From CAZYWA01 sp964650975 [NCBI: uncultured bacterium] (GTDB taxonomy: Bacteria; JADJOY01), in NCBI GenBank assembly GCA_964650975.1, contig CAZYWA010000166.1:1-14504 (forward strand): a stretch of DNA of 14,504 nucleotides, in the 5' to 3' direction. Below the pieces are notes generated by a model that saw nothing but the letters and a program-made list of their open reading frames with translations, was not told the DNA's origin and ran no database searches. Position numbers and translations under genes: made by a program. This document shows, in pieces, positions 1 through 7,330 of the stretch; position 1 is the stretch's first letter; each line of letters begins with the position of its first letter.

Positions 1-343
1 CAAGCACGAACGTCTGTCCCCAAGGTCCGCTGAACGAGATCGTGTCACCCTCGCGACGCGACGCAACGTACCGGCTCATCGCCCCGACGGTCGCCACGGT
101 GAACGAGAGCCACCCCGGCCGCTCGCTCTCGGGAGCCGACGAGATCGAGTAGGCCTTCTTGACGACGCTGCCCGGCTTCGCGGGATTCGGAACGTCCGAG
201 TGCATGATCACGTACTGCCCCGCGCGGTAGGCGAAGGAGCTGGCGGGCACACCATTCGACGGAGCGACCTCGCACTCGATCTCGTGAAAGCCTTCGCCGA
301 TCCGTGCCGAGCGCAGCACCGTGGCCATGGTGGGCACGCTCAT
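1..343 (-). CDS. FNR-type flavin oxidoreductase, N-terminal part (runs off left edge)
   Basis: The gene begins with ATG at 343, overlapping the cbiA stop as ATGA, and continues past position 1; 114 residues are visible. They form the FAD-binding barrel of the ferredoxin-NADP reductase superfamily: a strand motif YRAGQYVIMH at residues 39-48, then KAYSISSAP at 63-71, which corresponds to the family's RxYS flavin-binding motif with K-A in place of R-x, then LSFTVATVGAMSRY (79-92) and GPWGQTF near 106-112. The NAD(P)H-binding half, and any attached ferredoxin domain, lie outside the window. Such enzymes pass electrons between a nicotinamide and an iron-sulfur or other one-electron partner through bound flavin. 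Being translationally coupled to cbiA, it may reduce cobalt of cobyrinate a,c-diamide or support ring reduction; this role is inferred from position only. Other members of the superfamily (oxygenase reductases, dihydroorotate dehydrogenase electron-transfer subunits) cannot be excluded from the fragment. Confidence 0.8.
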   Translation of the reverse strand, partial: MSVPTMATVLRSARIGEGFHEIECEVAPSNGVPASSFAYRAGQYVIMHSDVPNPAKPGSVVKKAYSISSAPESERPGWLSFTVATVGAMSRYVASRREGDTISFSGPWGQTFVL

Positions 344-1740
344 CGCGACGCCCTCGCTGCGCGCGACGCCGCGCAGCTCTCGACCAGCGCGACCGGAATC
401 TCGGGGCACGAGGCCCAGTGGGCGTGCACGTACGAGCCGAGCACCCGCGCGCGCCACCATCCCTCGACCTCGGTGCCGCCGCCGCGACGGCGCGTGAGCT
501 CGTAGAGAGCGCTCACCGCGGGATCGGCGGCGGCCGCTTCCGGCCGCTCGAGCGTCGAGTAGCGGAACTGGTGCCCTCGGAACGAGAGGCCCGCGGGCCC
601 GAGGATCGACGGCTCGCGCGTGCTCACCTCGACGTAGCCGAGCGACTGAAGTCGATCGCGCAGCACCGCGACGCCAGGCAAGAGACCGAGCATCGGGTGG
701 CGCGCGCCGTCGAGCGTCTGGATCGCGTCGACCAGGTACATGAGCCCGCCGCACTCGCCGTAGATCGGCGCACCGCTCGCGGCGAGAGCGCGCACGGCAT
801 CGCGCATCGCGACGTTGGCGGCGAGCGCTTGCGCGTGCACCTCGGGATAGCCGCCGCCGATGTAGATACCGTCCACCTCCGGCAGCCGCGAATCGTGCAC
901 CGGAGAGAAGCGCACCAGCTCCGCTCCGGCGGCTTCGAGACGAGCGAGGTTGTCCTCGTAATAGAAGTGGAAGGCTTCGTCGTGCGCGATCCCGATCCGC
1001 GCGCGGGTTGCCGCTCGCGCCGGCGAGGTCGCTGGCGCAGCGATCGGCTTCGCGCCCCGCGCGAGCGCGAGCAATGGATCCAGATCGATCCACTCGGCCG
1101 CGATCGCCGCCCACGCCTCGAAGCGGCTGTCGGGCACGTGCTCGCGATCCGCGCGCACCAGACCGAGATGCCGCTCCGGAAAGGCCAGATCCGAACGCGT
1201 GGGAAGCGCCCCCACGATCGGCACGTCCGGCGAGGCCGCGCGCAGCAGCTCGAGGTGTCCCTTGCTGCCGACACCGATCGTGATGAGACCCGCGACGTCG
1301 AGCGCGGAATCGAAGCGGGCGAAACCGAGCGCCACCGCGCCGATCGTGCGGGCCATCCCCGAAGCGTCGACGCACACCAGCACCGGCGCGCCGAGCCACT
1401 TCGCGATCTCGGCGGTCGAACCCTCTTCCGAGGTCGGTGACGCACCGTCGAAGAGGCCCATCACTCCCTCGATCAACGCCACGTCGGCGCCGGCGCTGGC
1501 GCGCTCGAACGTAGCGAGCACCGCATCGCGGCCCATCATCCAACCGTCCAGGTTGCGGCTCGGGACGCCCGTGACGCGTGCGTGGTAGGTCGGGTCGAGG
1601 TAGTCGGGGCCACACTTGAACGTCGCGACCGTGAGCCCACGCGCGCGCAACGCGCCCGCGAGCGCCACCATCGTGGTGGTCTTGCCGACGCCGCTGGCGG
1701 TACCCGCGATCACGATGCGCGGCACGCGGATCTCGCTCAT
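340..1740 (-). CDS. cbiA: Cobyrinate a,c-diamide synthase
   Basis: This 466-residue enzyme uses ATP and glutamine to amidate the a and c carboxylates of (cobalt-)cobyrinate, the last ring-level step in this operon. The N-terminal synthetase domain starts with the P-loop GTASGVGKTT (residues 13-22), then FKCGPDYLDP (41-50) and EGVMGLFDG (91-99). The C-terminal class I glutamine amidotransferase domain has GIYIGGGYPEVHAQAL (291-306), the nucleophile Cys330 in YGECGGLMYL, and a late GSYVHAHW motif supplying the catalytic His. Length is usual for the family. ATG at 1740 follows a weak GAGG-type ribosome-binding site; the TGA of the small ORF upstream overlaps it as ATGA, and its own stop overlaps the flavoprotein start the same way. 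In aerobic-pathway organisms the equivalent gene is cobB; the surrounding cbi genes favour CbiA. Confidence 0.96.
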   Translation of the reverse strand: MSEIRVPRIVIAGTASGVGKTTTMVALAGALRARGLTVATFKCGPDYLDPTYHARVTGVPSRNLDGWMMGRDAVLATFERASAGADVALIEGVMGLFDGASPTSEEGSTAEIAKWLGAPVLVCVDASGMARTIGAVALGFARFDSALDVAGLITIGVGSKGHLELLRAASPDVPIVGALPTRSDLAFPERHLGLVRADREHVPDSRFEAWAAIAAEWIDLDPLLALARGAKPIAAPATSPARAATRARIGIAHDEAFHFYYEDNLARLEAAGAELVRFSPVHDSRLPEVDGIYIGGGYPEVHAQALAANVAMRDAVRALAASGAPIYGECGGLMYLVDAIQTLDGARHPMLGLLPGVAVLRDRLQSLGYVEVSTREPSILGPAGLSFRGHQFRYSTLERPEAAAADPAVSALYELTRRRGGGTEVEGWWRARVLGSYVHAHWASCPEIPVALVESCAASRAARASR

Positions 1741-1871
1741 GGATGGACCTCGCCGCGGATCGCGTCGAGCAGCGCCGCCGCGGCGGCGCTGTCCCAGCGA
1801 TCCTGATGAACCACCGTCTCGAGCCCGACATGATTGCGCACTCGCTCGCGAGTGGCACGATCCTCGATCAC
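1737..1871 (-). CDS. Candidate 44-aa protein between cobA and cbiA
   Basis: I do not recognise this ORF. It would start with GTG at 1871, which overlaps the TGA of the ATPase-CobA gene (GTGA), and stop with TGA overlapping the cbiA ATG (ATGA). Both junctions use the same 4-bp overlap seen throughout the operon, which is the main argument that it is translated. The product is 44 residues, charged at the N-terminus (IEDRATRERVR), with NHVGLETVVHQDRW in the middle and an Ala-rich stretch near residues 29-33; it has three His, no Cys, and no membrane segment. About three quarters of third codon positions are G or C. The same frame stays open upstream for about 40 codons inside the end of cobA but shows no good ATG. 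Alternatives are a non-coding spacer, or a displaced tail of CobA after a frameshift. Confidence 0.45.
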   Translation of the reverse strand: MIEDRATRERVRNHVGLETVVHQDRWDSAAAAALLDAIRGEVHP

Positions 1872-3274
1872 CACGAAATCCCACGGCCGCGAGAGCGCGA
1901 CCCGGCCGCGTTCGGCGCGGATTCCTCCCTGACCGGCCTGCTGGCGGGAGCGGGACCCGAGCTTCGCTCCAGGGGCGCACGCGCGACCTCACCGACGATC
2001 ACCACCGCGGGCGCGGTCGGATCGGCGTTTTCGCAACGCGCCGCCAGATCGGTGAGCGTGCCCGCCGTCACTCGCTGCCCGGGCTGTCCGGCGCGCTCGA
2101 CGTAAAGCGCCGGGGTCCCGGGATCGCGGCCGTGCTCGACCAGGCGTGCAAGGTTCGCGTCGAGGCGGCGAGCGCCCATGTAGATCGCCACGGTGCCCGT
2201 CGACTGGCCGAGTGCCTTCCAGTCGGTGCGCGACGGACGCCCCGACACGAGATCGTGCGCGGTGACCAGCGTCACGTCGCTCGCGGCGTCGCGATGCGTG
2301 AGCGCGATGCCCACCGACGCGGCGGCCGCGAGCGCCGCGGTGACTCCCGGAACGATCTGGAACGGAATGCCGGCCGCCGTGAGCTCCTCGATCTCCTCGC
2401 CACCGCGCGCGAAGACCGCCGGATCGCCGCACTTGAGACGCGCGACCCGTGCTCCCGCGCGGGCCCGCTCGAGGACGAGCGGGTGAATCCGGTACGGCGC
2501 CTCCGCCGCGCCGCGCCCACGGTGCCCGACCCGGATCAGCTCGGCACGAGACGCGACCGATCGCACCAGCGAGTCCGGCACCAGGTCGTCGTAAGCCACC
2601 ACGTCGACCTCGCCGAGCAAGCGCGCCGCGCGCAGCGTGAGCAGCTCGGGGTCACCGGGGCCGGCACCGATCAGGTAGACGAATCCGGGGCTTCGAGCCT
2701 GGTGGGAGCGGTCGTCCGGTTCGACGAGACCCCGTGCCGTGAGAATCGCGACCGCCCACTCCACGCGATCACGGACCGACACGCGATCGGGCGGCGGCTC
2801 GCACGCCGAGCCATTCGCGCCCGAGCGTCGGAGGAGCGCCTCGATCAGCAGGTGATGACGAAACGCACTCGACGGGTCGTCGGGACGCACGCCGTCGCGC
2901 CGGTACGGGATCGCGCCCCACGGCAGCAGGAAGATCGCGTCGTAATCGCCGGCGCGCGGTGCGCTGCTCGGCGACGCACCGTAGCCGGCCGCGCCGTGAT
3001 GCAGCGCGTAGGCGTCGAAATCGAGCGTCAGGTTGTCGGCGACGAAGGAGTCGAGCTCGGCCTCGAGGCGCTCGCGCTCGGCCCTGAGCCGCACCACGAT
3101 CTCGCCGACTTCGCCGCGCGTGCGAGCCGCGAGCGACCCCTCGCTCACCAGGTGCCGGCGCATCTCCTCGTCGATCACCGGCAGGTCGAGCCGGCCCGCG
3201 AGGGCTCGCACGAACGAGGTCTTGCCGACGCCCGGTCCGCCGGTCACCCCGAGGCGCAATCGTCGAGCGCTCAC
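1868..3274 (-). CDS. cobA: NadR-like P-loop ATPase fused to uroporphyrinogen-III C-methyltransferase
   Basis: Two domains sit in one 468-residue frame. Residues about 7-185 resemble the AAA_28/NadR-type P-loop family: Walker A GGPGVGKTS (12-20), an acidic ADNLTLDFDAYAL segment (79-91), YDAIFLLPWGAIPYRRDGVR (111-130) matching the 'FLLP...DG.R' signature of nicotinamide-riboside-kinase-like proteins, and a helical end. Residues about 198-432 are a SUMT/CobA methyltransferase: LIGAGPGDPELLTLRA (201-216), CGDPAVFARGGEE (282-294) and IVPGVTAALAAAAS (307-320), which bind S-adenosylmethionine and the tetrapyrrole. That half makes precorrin-2 from uroporphyrinogen III. The ATPase substrate is unknown. 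The start is GTG at 3274 overlapping the cbiF stop (GTGA), after a GGAGAG ribosome-binding site. A Pro/Ser/Arg-rich tail of ~35 residues after 432 is not part of the usual fold. No HemD or precorrin-2 dehydrogenase domain is present. Confidence 0.93.
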   Translation of the reverse strand: MSARRLRLGVTGGPGVGKTSFVRALAGRLDLPVIDEEMRRHLVSEGSLAARTRGEVGEIVVRLRAERERLEAELDSFVADNLTLDFDAYALHHGAAGYGASPSSAPRAGDYDAIFLLPWGAIPYRRDGVRPDDPSSAFRHHLLIEALLRRSGANGSACEPPPDRVSVRDRVEWAVAILTARGLVEPDDRSHQARSPGFVYLIGAGPGDPELLTLRAARLLGEVDVVAYDDLVPDSLVRSVASRAELIRVGHRGRGAAEAPYRIHPLVLERARAGARVARLKCGDPAVFARGGEEIEELTAAGIPFQIVPGVTAALAAAASVGIALTHRDAASDVTLVTAHDLVSGRPSRTDWKALGQSTGTVAIYMGARRLDANLARLVEHGRDPGTPALYVERAGQPGQRVTAGTLTDLAARCENADPTAPAVVIVGEVARAPLERSSGPAPASRPVREESAPNAAGSRSRGRGISW

Positions 3275-4050
3275 GAGCTCTCCGCGCGCGGCGCGCGCCG
3301 GCCGCGCCGGAAGCCGTGGGTGAAGTCGGCCGCGTAGAGCCGCGAGTCGGCGAAGTCGGTCGAGGTCAGGAAACGGCCCACCAGGATCATCGCCGTCGAG
3401 CGGATGCCGGCCGCGCGGGTCTTGGCCTCGATGTCCGCGAGCGTGCCCAGGACGATCTGCTGCTCCGGCCACGTGGCCCTGTGCACGATCGCTACCGGGC
3501 AATCGGCGCCGTAGGACGGCGTGAGATCGGCCACCACCCGCTTGAGCAGCGAGATGCTCAGGAAGAGCGCCAGCGTCGCGCCGTGGGTCGCGAGATCGGC
3601 GAGTCGCTCGCGCTCGGGCATCGAGGTGCGGCCCTCGGCACGCGTCAGGATGATGGTCTGCGAGAGCTCGGGCAGCGTGAGCTCGCGGCCCAGCGCCGCG
3701 GCCGCCGCGGTGAATGAAGAGACACCCGGCACGATCTCGTACTCGATGCCGAGCGCTTCGAGGCGCCGGGTCTGCTCGGCGGTCGAGCCGAAGATCGACG
3801 GATCGCCGGTGTGCACCCGCGCCACGTCGTGATCGGCGTCGCGCGCCGCCACGAACACCTCCACGATCTGGTCGAGCGTCAGGCTCGACGAGTCGAGCAC
3901 TCGCGCGTCGGCCCGCGCCCGCGCGATCACCTCGCGCGGCACCAGCGAGCCGGTGTAGAGCACCACCGGACAGCGCGCGATCAGCTCCGCGCCGCGCACC
4001 GTGATGAGCCCGGGGTCACCGGGGCCGGCACCGATGACGTAGACCTTCAT
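3271..4050 (-). CDS. cbiF: Cobalt-precorrin-4 C11-methyltransferase
   Basis: This 259-residue tetrapyrrole methylase adds the C-11 methyl group to cobalt-precorrin-4, using S-adenosylmethionine. It opens with VYVIGAGPGDPGLITVRG (residues 3-20), then VVLYTGSLVPREVI (29-42), which sets CbiF/CobM apart from the other methylases, VHTGDPSIFGS (79-89) for cofactor binding, and YEIVPGVSSFTAAAAALG (104-121). A final RLYAADFTHGFR segment is also typical of CobM/CbiF. The last ~10 residues are Arg-rich and unconserved. ATG at 4050 is preceded by AGGGAG about 9 bases upstream. The 46-bp gap to the 134-aa gene makes this one of the few non-overlapping junctions downstream of cbiC. The stop overlaps the next start as GTGA. 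Confidence 0.96.
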   Translation of the reverse strand: MKVYVIGAGPGDPGLITVRGAELIARCPVVLYTGSLVPREVIARARADARVLDSSSLTLDQIVEVFVAARDADHDVARVHTGDPSIFGSTAEQTRRLEALGIEYEIVPGVSSFTAAAAALGRELTLPELSQTIILTRAEGRTSMPERERLADLATHGATLALFLSISLLKRVVADLTPSYGADCPVAIVHRATWPEQQIVLGTLADIEAKTRAAGIRSTAMILVGRFLTSTDFADSRLYAADFTHGFRRGRRAPRAESS

Positions 4051-4096
4051 CGCAGCCGACTCCCTGGGATGCCGACGCGGCTCCGCCGCGGTTCGA

Positions 4097-4501
4097 TCAG
4101 GTGCACTTGAGCACCGCCTCTCGGACGATTTCCCAGATCGGGCGCGGCATCGAGACGAGCCAGCGGGCGTCGATCGGCGCGCCGGACCTGGGCGCCTCGG
4201 CGAGGATCAGCTGCCACAGCCGTTCGCTCACGGAGCCGTTGCGACGGACCAGCAAGCGATCGGCGAGTGCTTCCGCGAGCGGCTCGCCGGCGCCGTCGAG
4301 CTCGAGCACCGGCGGTGCCAGCGCCGGTGCGCCGCTCACTCCGAGCTCGACGAACGGGTGCGCCACCCCGTCGCGTTCGCCCGGATCGGCGAAACCGGCG
4401 GCCGCGAAATCGCACGGCTGCTTCCGGTCGCCGATCAGGAACCAGCGCCCCTCGCTCTCGAGCAACAACGCTCCCGCGAGGCGTCCCAGCCGGGAGCTCA
4501 T
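4097..4501 (-). CDS. Unrecognised 134-aa protein inside the corrin-ring operon
   Basis: I cannot place this gene in a known family. ATG at 4501 overlaps the cbiH stop as ATGA, with a GAGG ribosome-binding site ending about 9 bases before it, so it is very likely translated with cbiH. The product is soluble-looking with no signal peptide or membrane helix. Visible features: a strand-like start ALLLESEGRWFLIGD (residues 11-25), KQPCDFAAAGFADPGERDGV (27-46), a Gly/Ala/Pro-rich centre, and a helical, Trp-containing C-terminal half with LWQLIL (95-100), ARWLVSMPRPIWEIVREAV (112-130). Cys30 and Cys133 are the only cysteines. It has neither the Rossmann GGT start nor the length of CbiJ/CobK. Its place between the C17 and C11 methyltransferases suggests a cobalamin-related role such as a chaperone or small-ligand-binding partner, but that is inference. 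Confidence 0.85.
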   Translation of the reverse strand: MSSRLGRLAGALLLESEGRWFLIGDRKQPCDFAAAGFADPGERDGVAHPFVELGVSGAPALAPPVLELDGAGEPLAEALADRLLVRRNGSVSERLWQLILAEAPRSGAPIDARWLVSMPRPIWEIVREAVLKCT

Positions 4502-5361
4502 TCCGCATCCTCGTCGCAGGCGAGCGCGCCCTCGACCACCAGCGAGCGACCGGGCGTCTGCCCTTCGTGGACGGTGCCGTCCCAGTCGTACTTCGCGGCA
4601 TAGCCGCGCGGCGTGACCATGTAGCCCTCGAACACCGAGGTGCGGGTCGAACCGACGATCACCGTGGTGAGCATGCCGATCTCGTACTCGAGGAAATGAT
4701 CCAGATCGGTGATCACCGCGCTCTCGAGCTTGCGGTAGGCACTCTTGACCAGCGCCACCGGCGTCTCGCCTGGACGGTGGCTTTTGATGATCCGCTGCGC
4801 CTCGACGATCTGCCGGGTGCGACGCCCGCTCGCCGGATTGAGCAGGCCGACCACGAAATCCGACGACGCGGCCGCGTCGATGCGCCGGGCGATCACGTCC
4901 CACGGGGTCAGCAGATCGGAGAGCGAGATCGTGCAGTAGTCGTGGACCAGCGGGGCTCCCACCAGCGACGCGCACGAGTTGACCGCGGTGATGCCGGGAA
5001 TGATGCGCAGGTCGGGGGGATCGCCGCGCTTCCAGCCGATCTCACGCAGCACCTCGAACGCGAGCCCCGCCATGCCGTAGACGCCGGCGTCGCCCGAGGA
5101 AATGAGCGCCACCCGTGAGCCTGCGCGGGCGCGCTCGACCGCGGCGCGAGCGCGCCCGATCTCCTCGGTCATCCCGGTGCGCACCGTCTCCTTTCCGTCG
5201 AGCAGCTCGCGCACCAGCTTCAGATACGTCGTGTACCCGACCACCAGATCGGCTTCGGAGATCGCAGCGAGCGCCGCGGGAGTCAGGTGCTCGCGCGCCC
5301 CAGGACCGATCCCGACGATCGAGAGGACGCCGTGCGGCGTTTCGCCAGCGATGTCGTTCAT
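4498..5361 (-). CDS. cbiH: Cobalt-factor III / precorrin-3B C17-methyltransferase
   Basis: This 287-residue tetrapyrrole methylase methylates C-17 and drives ring contraction of cobalt-factor III. Motifs in order: LSIVGIGPGAREHLTPAALA (residues 13-32), VVGYTTYLKLVREL (40-53) which is characteristic of CbiH/CobJ, GMTEEIGRARAAVERA (63-78), LISSGDAGVYGMAG (86-99), IIPGITAVNSCASLVGAPL (120-138), and DYCTISLSDLLTPW (141-154). It is a single-domain form, without the C-terminal [4Fe-4S] extension found in some CbiH proteins and without fusion to CbiG. No cobG-type monooxygenase is visible, consistent with the oxygen-independent route. ATG at 5361 overlaps the cbiG stop (ATGA); the upstream ribosome-binding site is weak, so coupling probably matters. 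Confidence 0.96.
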   Translation of the reverse strand: MNDIAGETPHGVLSIVGIGPGAREHLTPAALAAISEADLVVGYTTYLKLVRELLDGKETVRTGMTEEIGRARAAVERARAGSRVALISSGDAGVYGMAGLAFEVLREIGWKRGDPPDLRIIPGITAVNSCASLVGAPLVHDYCTISLSDLLTPWDVIARRIDAAASSDFVVGLLNPASGRRTRQIVEAQRIIKSHRPGETPVALVKSAYRKLESAVITDLDHFLEYEIGMLTTVIVGSTRTSVFEGYMVTPRGYAAKYDWDGTVHEGQTPGRSLVVEGALACDEDAE

Positions 5362-6566
5362 GCGCCCGCCGTTCGTAGCGCGGGGGCTCGCCCCCCGCCG
5401 ACGTCGCCCTGGGGAATCGCCCCCGGCGCGACGTTGGGATGCAGCCGACTGGGGAATGGGATGCGTGCGACCGCCAACGTCATCGACCTTCCCGCGCCTG
5501 CTTCGGTGTAGATCTGCTTGGTGAGCGCGAGCCGTTCGGCACCCGCGGCCAGCAACGCCGCCGGCTCCGCGACACCGCGCGTGCCCACGTGCTTCGCGAC
5601 CATGGCCGAAGGAGTCTCGATCCCCGGAACCGCGTCGAGCTCGCCAGCGGTGAACGTGCGGAGCGGCCAGTCGAAGCGCTTGGCGATCTCGAGGAACGCG
5701 ACCTCGTCCGCCTTGCGGTCGACGGTGGCCAGCGCCTTCACCGACGCGAACGCGAACTCTTCGCGATCGAGGATCGCGCGAATGCCTCGTTCCACCAGAG
5801 CCGTGGGAGTGTCGCGATCGCACCCCACGCCGAGCACCAGGCTCTTGGGGCGATAGATCACCGCACGCTCCCAGTGCCGTGGATGGCCCCGGCGCAGGTC
5901 GCGGTCGCTGGCGATCAGCAGCATCTCGAACGCCTCGGGATCCACGCCCTCGAGCGACGTCGCGTACGTGACGCCCTCGGGCAACGGGCGATCGAGCGGC
6001 CACCACGCCGGCTCGCCGGCCTCTTGCACGAAGAGCACCGGTGCCGCGTTCACCACGGCCGCGCAGCCGCTCGTGACGTTCCGGTCGGGGTCGTCGAGGG
6101 TCCAGCCGAGATCGCGGCCCAGGATGTCCACGGTGAGCGTGCCGCGCACGTCGGACGCCGTGGTCACGACGGGCGTTGCGCCGAGCGCCTGCGCGACCCG
6201 ATCGGTGAACGCGTTACCGCGCCCCACGTGGCCCGAGAGAACGCAAATCGAGAAGCGTGCGTCGTCGTCGACGCACACCACCGCCGGATCGACCTTCTTG
6301 TCCAACAGGAGTGGCGCGATCATCCGCACCACGGCGCCGACGCTGATCACGAACACGTGGCAGTCGTATGCGGTGAAGGTGGACGCGAGCGTCGGTCCCA
6401 TCGGCAGCGGCAGCTCGATCGATCCCGCTGGCGCGCGATCCACGAGCTTCTTCGACACGATGAGATCGGCGCCCGGCAGCGCGGCGGCGAGCCGGGCGCC
6501 GATGGCGAGGCCGTGGACCGTGATCGCGTAGATCGCGTACGGCTTGCGTGGCGTCGCCGTGCTCAT
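5358..6566 (-). CDS. cbiG: Cobalt-precorrin-5A hydrolase
   Basis: CbiG (402 residues) opens the delta-lactone of cobalt-precorrin-5A, releasing acetaldehyde; its presence marks the anaerobic pathway. The N-terminal part has SVGAVVRMIAP (75-85) and VLSGHVGRGNAFTDRVA (109-125), the middle DVRGTLTVDILGRDLGW (139-155), and the C-terminal domain LGVGCDRDTP (245-254), ASVKALATVDRKADE (274-288) and TRGVAEPAALLAAG (329-342). The recognisable fold ends near AGRSMTLAVARIPF (357-371). A further ~30 residues (LHPNVAPGAIPQGDVGGG...) are low-complexity, and their DNA contains a strong G/C hairpin at 5380-5398, so the tail may be a late addition. ATG at 6566 overlaps the cbiL stop as ATGA. Confidence 0.96.
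   Translation of the reverse strand: MSTATPRKPYAIYAITVHGLAIGARLAAALPGADLIVSKKLVDRAPAGSIELPLPMGPTLASTFTAYDCHVFVISVGAVVRMIAPLLLDKKVDPAVVCVDDDARFSICVLSGHVGRGNAFTDRVAQALGATPVVTTASDVRGTLTVDILGRDLGWTLDDPDRNVTSGCAAVVNAAPVLFVQEAGEPAWWPLDRPLPEGVTYATSLEGVDPEAFEMLLIASDRDLRRGHPRHWERAVIYRPKSLVLGVGCDRDTPTALVERGIRAILDREEFAFASVKALATVDRKADEVAFLEIAKRFDWPLRTFTAGELDAVPGIETPSAMVAKHVGTRGVAEPAALLAAGAERLALTKQIYTEAGAGRSMTLAVARIPFPSRLHPNVAPGAIPQGDVGGGRAPALRTAGA
5380..5398. repeat. G/C hairpin within the 3' end of cbiG
   Basis: A perfect 7-bp inverted repeat (GCGGGGG / CCCCCGC) with a 5-base loop lies in the part of cbiG encoding the unconserved tail, about 20 bp before the cbiH start codon. There is no T tract, so it is not a classical terminator. 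In the mRNA it would sit just upstream of the weak cbiH ribosome-binding site and could affect re-initiation. Confidence 0.6.
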
Positions 6567-7330
6567 GTGGATCCGTCGTCTTTCGGCCCGTCGCCGTCCA
6601 TGAGGCGTCCGCTGCGCTCGTCGCGGCGCACCACCAGCATCGAGAAGTAGTCGCACTTGTCGCTGCGAAGGGTGCGCACGTCGCGGACGATCCGTTGCTC
6701 GGCGGTGGTGGCCCGCGACACGTAGGTGGCGCGATCCACGAGGCCCGTGCGTTCGAGAGCCGCGACCGCCTGCCGCATCACCGAACCGACCTTGAGCAGC
6801 AGCGTGGTGTCGAACTGCTCGAGCACCGGCACCAGATCGTCCACCGCGTGGGTCGCGGGCAGGATCGCGACTCGCTCGACTCCGTCGGCGAGCGGCACCT
6901 GCAGCACCGCCGGCACCGCCGAGATCGACGACACTCCCGGCACCACCTCGATCTCGACCTCGGGCCAGCGCACGCGCGCGGCCCGCAGCAAGTACACGAA
7001 CGTCCCGTAGACCAGCGAATCGCCCTCGCACAGGAAGGCCACCGAGCGGCCGGCCAGGAGCCGCTCGCCCATCGCGTCGAGCGCGGTTTCCCACGCTGGA
7101 CGGAGCAGCGACGGGTCCTTGCTCATCGGGAACTCGAAGAAGAGCCGTTCCTGGCCCGCGACGTCGCCCACCGCGGGAGCGGCGATGCGCCACGCGAGCG
7201 AGGTCGCGTACTGGCTGGCGCGCGGGATCGCGAGCACGTGCGCCCGGCGCAGCACGTCGACCGCGCGCAGCGTGAGTAGATCCGGCGCGCCCGGCCCGAC
7301 GCCCACGCCGTAGAGCTTCCCGGGCTTCAT
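6563..7330 (-). CDS. cbiL: Cobalt-factor II / precorrin-2 C20-methyltransferase
   Basis: This 255-residue S-adenosylmethionine-dependent methylase methylates C-20 of cobalt-factor II, the first step after cobalt insertion. It starts KLYGVGVGPGAPDLLTLRA (residues 5-23), followed by VLAIPRASQY (32-41) and FEFPMSKD (65-72), both usual in CbiL/CobI, then FLCEGDSLVYGTFVYLL (99-115), VEIEVVPGVSSISAVPA (125-141) and LLLKVGSV. The C-terminal ~15 residues are unconserved and Asp/Gly-rich. ATG at 7330 overlaps the cbiET stop as ATGA. The ribosome-binding site is the best in the window: GGAGGTGATC at about 7336-7345, complementary over its whole length to the conserved 16S rRNA 3' end. This suggests strong independent initiation at cbiL. 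Confidence 0.96.
   Translation of the reverse strand: MKPGKLYGVGVGPGAPDLLTLRAVDVLRRAHVLAIPRASQYATSLAWRIAAPAVGDVAGQERLFFEFPMSKDPSLLRPAWETALDAMGERLLAGRSVAFLCEGDSLVYGTFVYLLRAARVRWPEVEIEVVPGVSSISAVPAVLQVPLADGVERVAILPATHAVDDLVPVLEQFDTTLLLKVGSVMRQAVAALERTGLVDRATYVSRATTAEQRIVRDVRTLRSDKCDYFSMLVVRRDERSGRLMDGDGPKDDGST

Noticed and set aside
1737-1992. Frameshift at the end of cobA, with the 44-aa ORF as its displaced tail
   Set aside because: The SUMT fold is already complete near residue 432 and the out-of-frame segment does not resemble a CobA C-terminus; a separate overlapping small gene fits the junction pattern better, though this is not proven.
1616-3337. Long plus-strand open frame (573 codons) opposite cobA and cbiA
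   Set aside because: Arg/Ala/Pro-rich, no recognisable motif, and antisense to well-supported genes; such mirrored frames are expected when codons are very GC-rich.
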